Assembly: GCF_017744095.1 (NCBI RefSeq)
Contig: NZ_JAGHQX010000006.1
Span: forward strand, 1-64,000
Source of the DNA: Shimia sp. R10_1
GTDB taxonomy: Bacteria > Pseudomonadota > Alphaproteobacteria > Rhodobacterales > Rhodobacteraceae
DNA: 64,000 bases
Direction of reading: 5' to 3'
Positions 61,590 to 64,000 of this stretch are shown here, in pieces. The number at the start of each line of letters is the position of its first letter. Position 1 is the first letter of the stretch. A program made the translations under genes and the position numbers. The notes beneath the pieces are model-generated. The model worked only from the letters and a program-made list of their open reading frames with translations, was not told where the DNA came from and did not search any database.

Positions 61590-62398
61590 CAGATCTCTCC
61601 CGCTTTGAGGTTTTCAAGGAATGGCGCGAAGCCCGCCTCGCCCATCCAGAAACGTACGAGGTTATCCACACCAACGGAGGTCAGCGTCGCACCAGCAAGC
61701 GCGTCTACATGAAAGTCTTGGCCTGCTGGCGGCACAGCTTTTGCAACTGTGATCTGGAGATCACCTGCATCATCCGCCAGTTTCTTGCCATTCCACATGG
61801 ACTTCCAGCGTGGGTTGTCCACTTCCGCACCAAGACCAGGTGTTTCCGCGTGGCTGTAGAACTGCAGACCAAAGATATCGTTGCCGTTCTCTTCAAGCGC
61901 GATGAAGCCATAGAGCGTTGACCAGAGGCCATAGCCGTGAATTGGCAAGATCACCTTGTCCAGCGAACCATCGTCGTTGCGCAGCAGGTAAACTGTCACA
62001 AACTTGGACTGTCGCCCAATGCCCGCAGGGTCATCGCTCAGCGCCACAGACAGCTCAGGATCAGACGCTGCCGCGCGATCATCAAAAGTCGCCGCGTCAA
62101 ATGCGTCAGAGAATTCTCCGGTTGCAAGCTCAAGCACCTGAGGTTCAAACACGCTGAAGCCTTCCAGCACATCCATCCCAGGTTCATAAAGACCGGCCAC
62201 CTGCAGAACGTTGGCCTGTTTGTCTTTCAGCTTGTTCTGCTCCTGCAACGGACGCAGCGCGACCGAAACGGCAGACACGACCATAGAGGCCACAAGGCAG
62301 AGAGTTACAGCGATGAAAACGGTTTTGCCCACACTGTCGGGCGGGGCCGCCAAAAACCGTGCGATGGCCCCTTTGTTTTCGTTGGAAGCGTCAGGCAT
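61589..62398 (-). CDS. nqrC: Na+-translocating NADH:quinone reductase subunit C
   Basis: A 269-residue subunit with one N-terminal membrane helix (about residues 24-46) and a periplasmic FMN domain. Covalent FMN should be on T238 in [12 protein letters not shown], the site attached by ApbE; the first residue of the usual SGAT motif is alanine here. The apbE gene of this window (14149-15048) would serve. It overlaps nqrB by 8 bases and nqrD by one. Confidence 0.96.
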   Translation of the reverse strand: MPDASNENKGAIARFLAAPPDSVGKTVFIAVTLCLVASMVVSAVSVALRPLQEQNKLKDKQANVLQVAGLYEPGMDVLEGFSVFEPQVLELATGEFSDAFDAATFDDRAAASDPELSVALSDDPAGIGRQSKFVTVYLLRNDDGSLDKVILPIHGYGLWSTLYGFIALEENGNDIFGLQFYSHAETPGLGAEVDNPRWKSMWNGKKLADDAGDLQITVAKAVPPAGQDFHVDALAGATLTSVGVDNLVRFWMGEAGFAPFLENLKAGEI

Positions 62399-63590
62399 GT
62401 TGACGGGCCCTCCGTTTGATATTGGCCTGAACGACGAAGTAGTCGATCAGCGGCGCAAAGACGTTGCCGAATAGGATTGCGAGCATCATGCCTTCTGGGA
62501 AGGCCGGGTTGATCACACGGATCATCACCACCATGAAGCCGATAAGCGCACCATAGATGTAGCGCCCCACATTGGTGTGGCTGGCCGAAACGGGTTCGGT
62601 CACCATGAACACCATGCCAAAGGCAAAACCGCCCACAACAAAGTGCCAGTACCAAGGCATTGCAAACATCGGATTGGTGTCAGACCCGATCAGGTTCAGC
62701 AGAAGCGAGAAACCAACCATACCGCCCATGCAGCCCACAATCAGACGCCAGTTGGCGATCTTTGTGATCAGCAGGAAGGCCAGACCGATCAGACAGGCCA
62801 ATGCCGAGGTCTCACCGATAGAGCCCTGAACGGTGCCGACAAAAGAGTTCATCCAGTTCATGCCATTGGCTGCCAGCTGTTCGTAACCTGCAGAGGCAGA
62901 CACCGAAAGCGCGGTTGCACCGGAGAACCCATCAACCGGGGTCCAGATTGTGTCGCCGGACATATTGGCCGGATACGCAAAGTACAGGAACGCACGACCC
63001 GTCAAGGCCGGGTTCAGGAAGTTTTTGCCTGTGCCGCCAAAGACTTCTTTGCCAACAACAACACCGAAGGAAATGCCAAGCGCCACCTGCCAGAGAGGGG
63101 CAGACGGGGGCATGATCAGCGCAAACAACATCGAGCTTACGAGGAAGCCTTCGTTCACTTCGTGACCACGCACCGTGGCAAAGACCACTTCCCAAATACC
63201 GCCAACAACCAACGTGGTGAGATAAATCGGTAGGAAGTACAGCAGACCGTGGGCAAAGTTTGCCAGCGGATTGCTTGCATCAAAACCAATGCCCAGAGCA
63301 GACAGGATCACAGCGCGCCAGCCAGTTGGATCAAAAGTCTCATAGGCTGTGTTGACCTGAAGGCCCACATTGTAGAGGCCCATGATGATACATGGCACCG
63401 TTGCAAGCACCACGTAAGTCATGATCCGCTTCATATCCACGTAAGAACGTGCATGTGGTGCGGCAGTGGTTACTGTTTTTGGAGTGTAGAGAAAGCTCTC
63501 TACCATCTCATACATCGGGAAGAATTTCTCGTATTTGCCGCCCTTCGTAAAGTTCGGTTCAATACGATCAAAGAAACTACGCAATCCCAT
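62391..63590 (-). CDS. nqrB: Na+-translocating NADH:quinone reductase subunit B
   Basis: A 399-residue membrane subunit with about ten helices that holds a covalent FMN, riboflavin and the quinone site. The FMN threonine is T226 in GFSGATALSVSA, an intact SGAT motif. Other landmarks are LRSFFDRIEPNFTKGGKYEK at the N-terminus in part and the GGTGKNFLNPALTGRAFL loop. It lies 3 bases after nqrA and overlaps nqrC by 8 bases. Confidence 0.97.
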   Translation of the reverse strand: MGLRSFFDRIEPNFTKGGKYEKFFPMYEMVESFLYTPKTVTTAAPHARSYVDMKRIMTYVVLATVPCIIMGLYNVGLQVNTAYETFDPTGWRAVILSALGIGFDASNPLANFAHGLLYFLPIYLTTLVVGGIWEVVFATVRGHEVNEGFLVSSMLFALIMPPSAPLWQVALGISFGVVVGKEVFGGTGKNFLNPALTGRAFLYFAYPANMSGDTIWTPVDGFSGATALSVSASAGYEQLAANGMNWMNSFVGTVQGSIGETSALACLIGLAFLLITKIANWRLIVGCMGGMVGFSLLLNLIGSDTNPMFAMPWYWHFVVGGFAFGMVFMVTEPVSASHTNVGRYIYGALIGFMVVMIRVINPAFPEGMMLAILFGNVFAPLIDYFVVQANIKRRARQHA

Positions 63591-63593
63591 AAA

Positions 63594-64000
63594 TCAGCCC
63601 TCCTTTTCGATCTTGGCTAGGCTGTCACGCAGCGCTTCGCCGTATTCGTATTTTGCCGGGCAGGAAAAACCCACCAGGCCGAGGTCCTCTTCATCCAGCT
63701 CAAGCGCACCCAGCTTTTGCGCTTCATCTGTGTCCATTACGAGCAGTGCCCGCAGCAGTTGAGTGGGCAGGAAGTCCTGCGGCATCAGCTGCTCAAATGT
63801 GCCAAGCGGTACCATTGCACGACGGCCACCATTCAGGTTGGACGTCAGCGGGTACAGCTTTTTGGAGAATGCAGATCCCAGAACCGGCAAGATCGAGAAC
63901 TTGCTTGGCATCGGGCGAATCCAGCCCATTGGGATTTGTTTGTGGTCTTCTTCGATGATCGTGACCTGTCGCGCATAGCGCCCCAGGAAGGCCTCCACTT
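63594..64000 (-). CDS. nqrA: Na+-translocating NADH:quinone reductase subunit A (partial, N-terminus beyond window)
   Basis: The C-terminal 135 residues of the soluble peripheral subunit, about a third of the usual 445. Recognisable segments are EDHKQIPMGWIRPMPSKFS, VLGSAFSKKLYPLTSNLNGG and MVPLGTFEQLMPQDFLPTQL, each in the NqrA C-terminal domain. The stop lies 3 bases before nqrB. The operon promoter is therefore outside the window. Confidence 0.95.
   Translation of the reverse strand, partial: VEAFLGRYARQVTIIEEDHKQIPMGWIRPMPSKFSILPVLGSAFSKKLYPLTSNLNGGRRAMVPLGTFEQLMPQDFLPTQLLRALLVMDTDEAQKLGALELDEEDLGLVGFSCPAKYEYGEALRDSLAKIEKEG

Noticed and set aside
1..64000. Mobile elements, prophage, rRNA or tRNA genes
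   Set aside because: No transposase, integrase, phage structural gene, long terminal inverted repeats or RNA gene signatures were noticed anywhere in the window.

Overview
The window looks like a piece of chromosome from a marine alphaproteobacterium, most likely the Roseobacter group (Rhodobacterales). Supporting signs are moderately high G+C, a Na+-translocating NADH:quinone reductase operon, a myo-inositol catabolic cluster, an Entner-Doudoroff operon, several LacI-controlled sugar ABC importers, and a GTTC-N7-GTTC box, the LexA recognition form typical of Alphaproteobacteria. I see no rRNA, tRNA, CRISPR array, insertion sequence or phage gene. Nearly every base belongs to a metabolic, transport or regulatory gene.

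Layout. 1-12451: two divergent catabolic operons around a LysR regulator. Leftward: Gfo/Idh dehydrogenase, CoA-transferase, enoyl-CoA hydratase, aldehyde dehydrogenase (cut by the window edge). Rightward: hydantoinase/oxoprolinase-type HyuA-HyuB, FAD oxidoreductase, HpcH/HpaI aldolase, uronate-dehydrogenase-like protein. The substrate is not recognisable. 12508-15048: a soluble globin-coupled chemoreceptor and a Tat-exported ApbE flavin transferase. 15394-23911: a LacI-headed ABC importer operon with a GH63-type glycosidase, next to a divergent KDG-kinase-like gene. 23978-25975: a TonB-dependent receptor. 26296-38447: myo-inositol uptake and breakdown (ABC importer, LacI regulator, two dehydrogenases, iolE, iolD, iolC, iolB, iolJ-like aldolase). 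38494-43159: a tiny ORF, a LysR regulator, a YcaQ/AlkX-type DNA glycosylase behind a LexA box, and small envelope proteins. 43345-48866: a LuxR-type response regulator, FIST protein and hybrid histidine kinase (a NosP/NahK-like module), then DUF4202 and CbiX-like genes. 48863-54982: a LacI regulator and gap-zwf-edd-eda. 54988-58934: MATE exporter and KefC/KefF-type K+/H+ system. 59091-64000: nqrFEDCBA, with nqrA cut by the edge.

How it fits together. Sugars and polyols enter through three-part ABC importers, each system with its own LacI repressor and its own palindromic operator: CCGAAACCGGTTTCGG for the glycoside system, TTGCAACCGGTTGCAA twice for inositol, and an ACCG-ATAGCGCTAA-CGGT site for the Entner-Doudoroff operon. 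Carbon flows to pyruvate and acetyl-CoA precursors; NADH is reoxidised by Na+-NQR, whose NqrB and NqrC need covalent FMN that the distant ApbE could attach.

The least explained elements are: (1) an 11-bp, helically phased repeat family, consensus close to CGACGCGATAC, in three intergenic gaps, each time next to the stop codon of the upstream gene; (2) a DUF11-like extracytoplasmic insertion in a MalF-type permease, paired with a MalG partner carrying an extra membrane segment; (3) the LexA box in front of a crosslink-repair glycosylase; (4) two paired palindromes 33 bp apart in the LysR divergent promoter.
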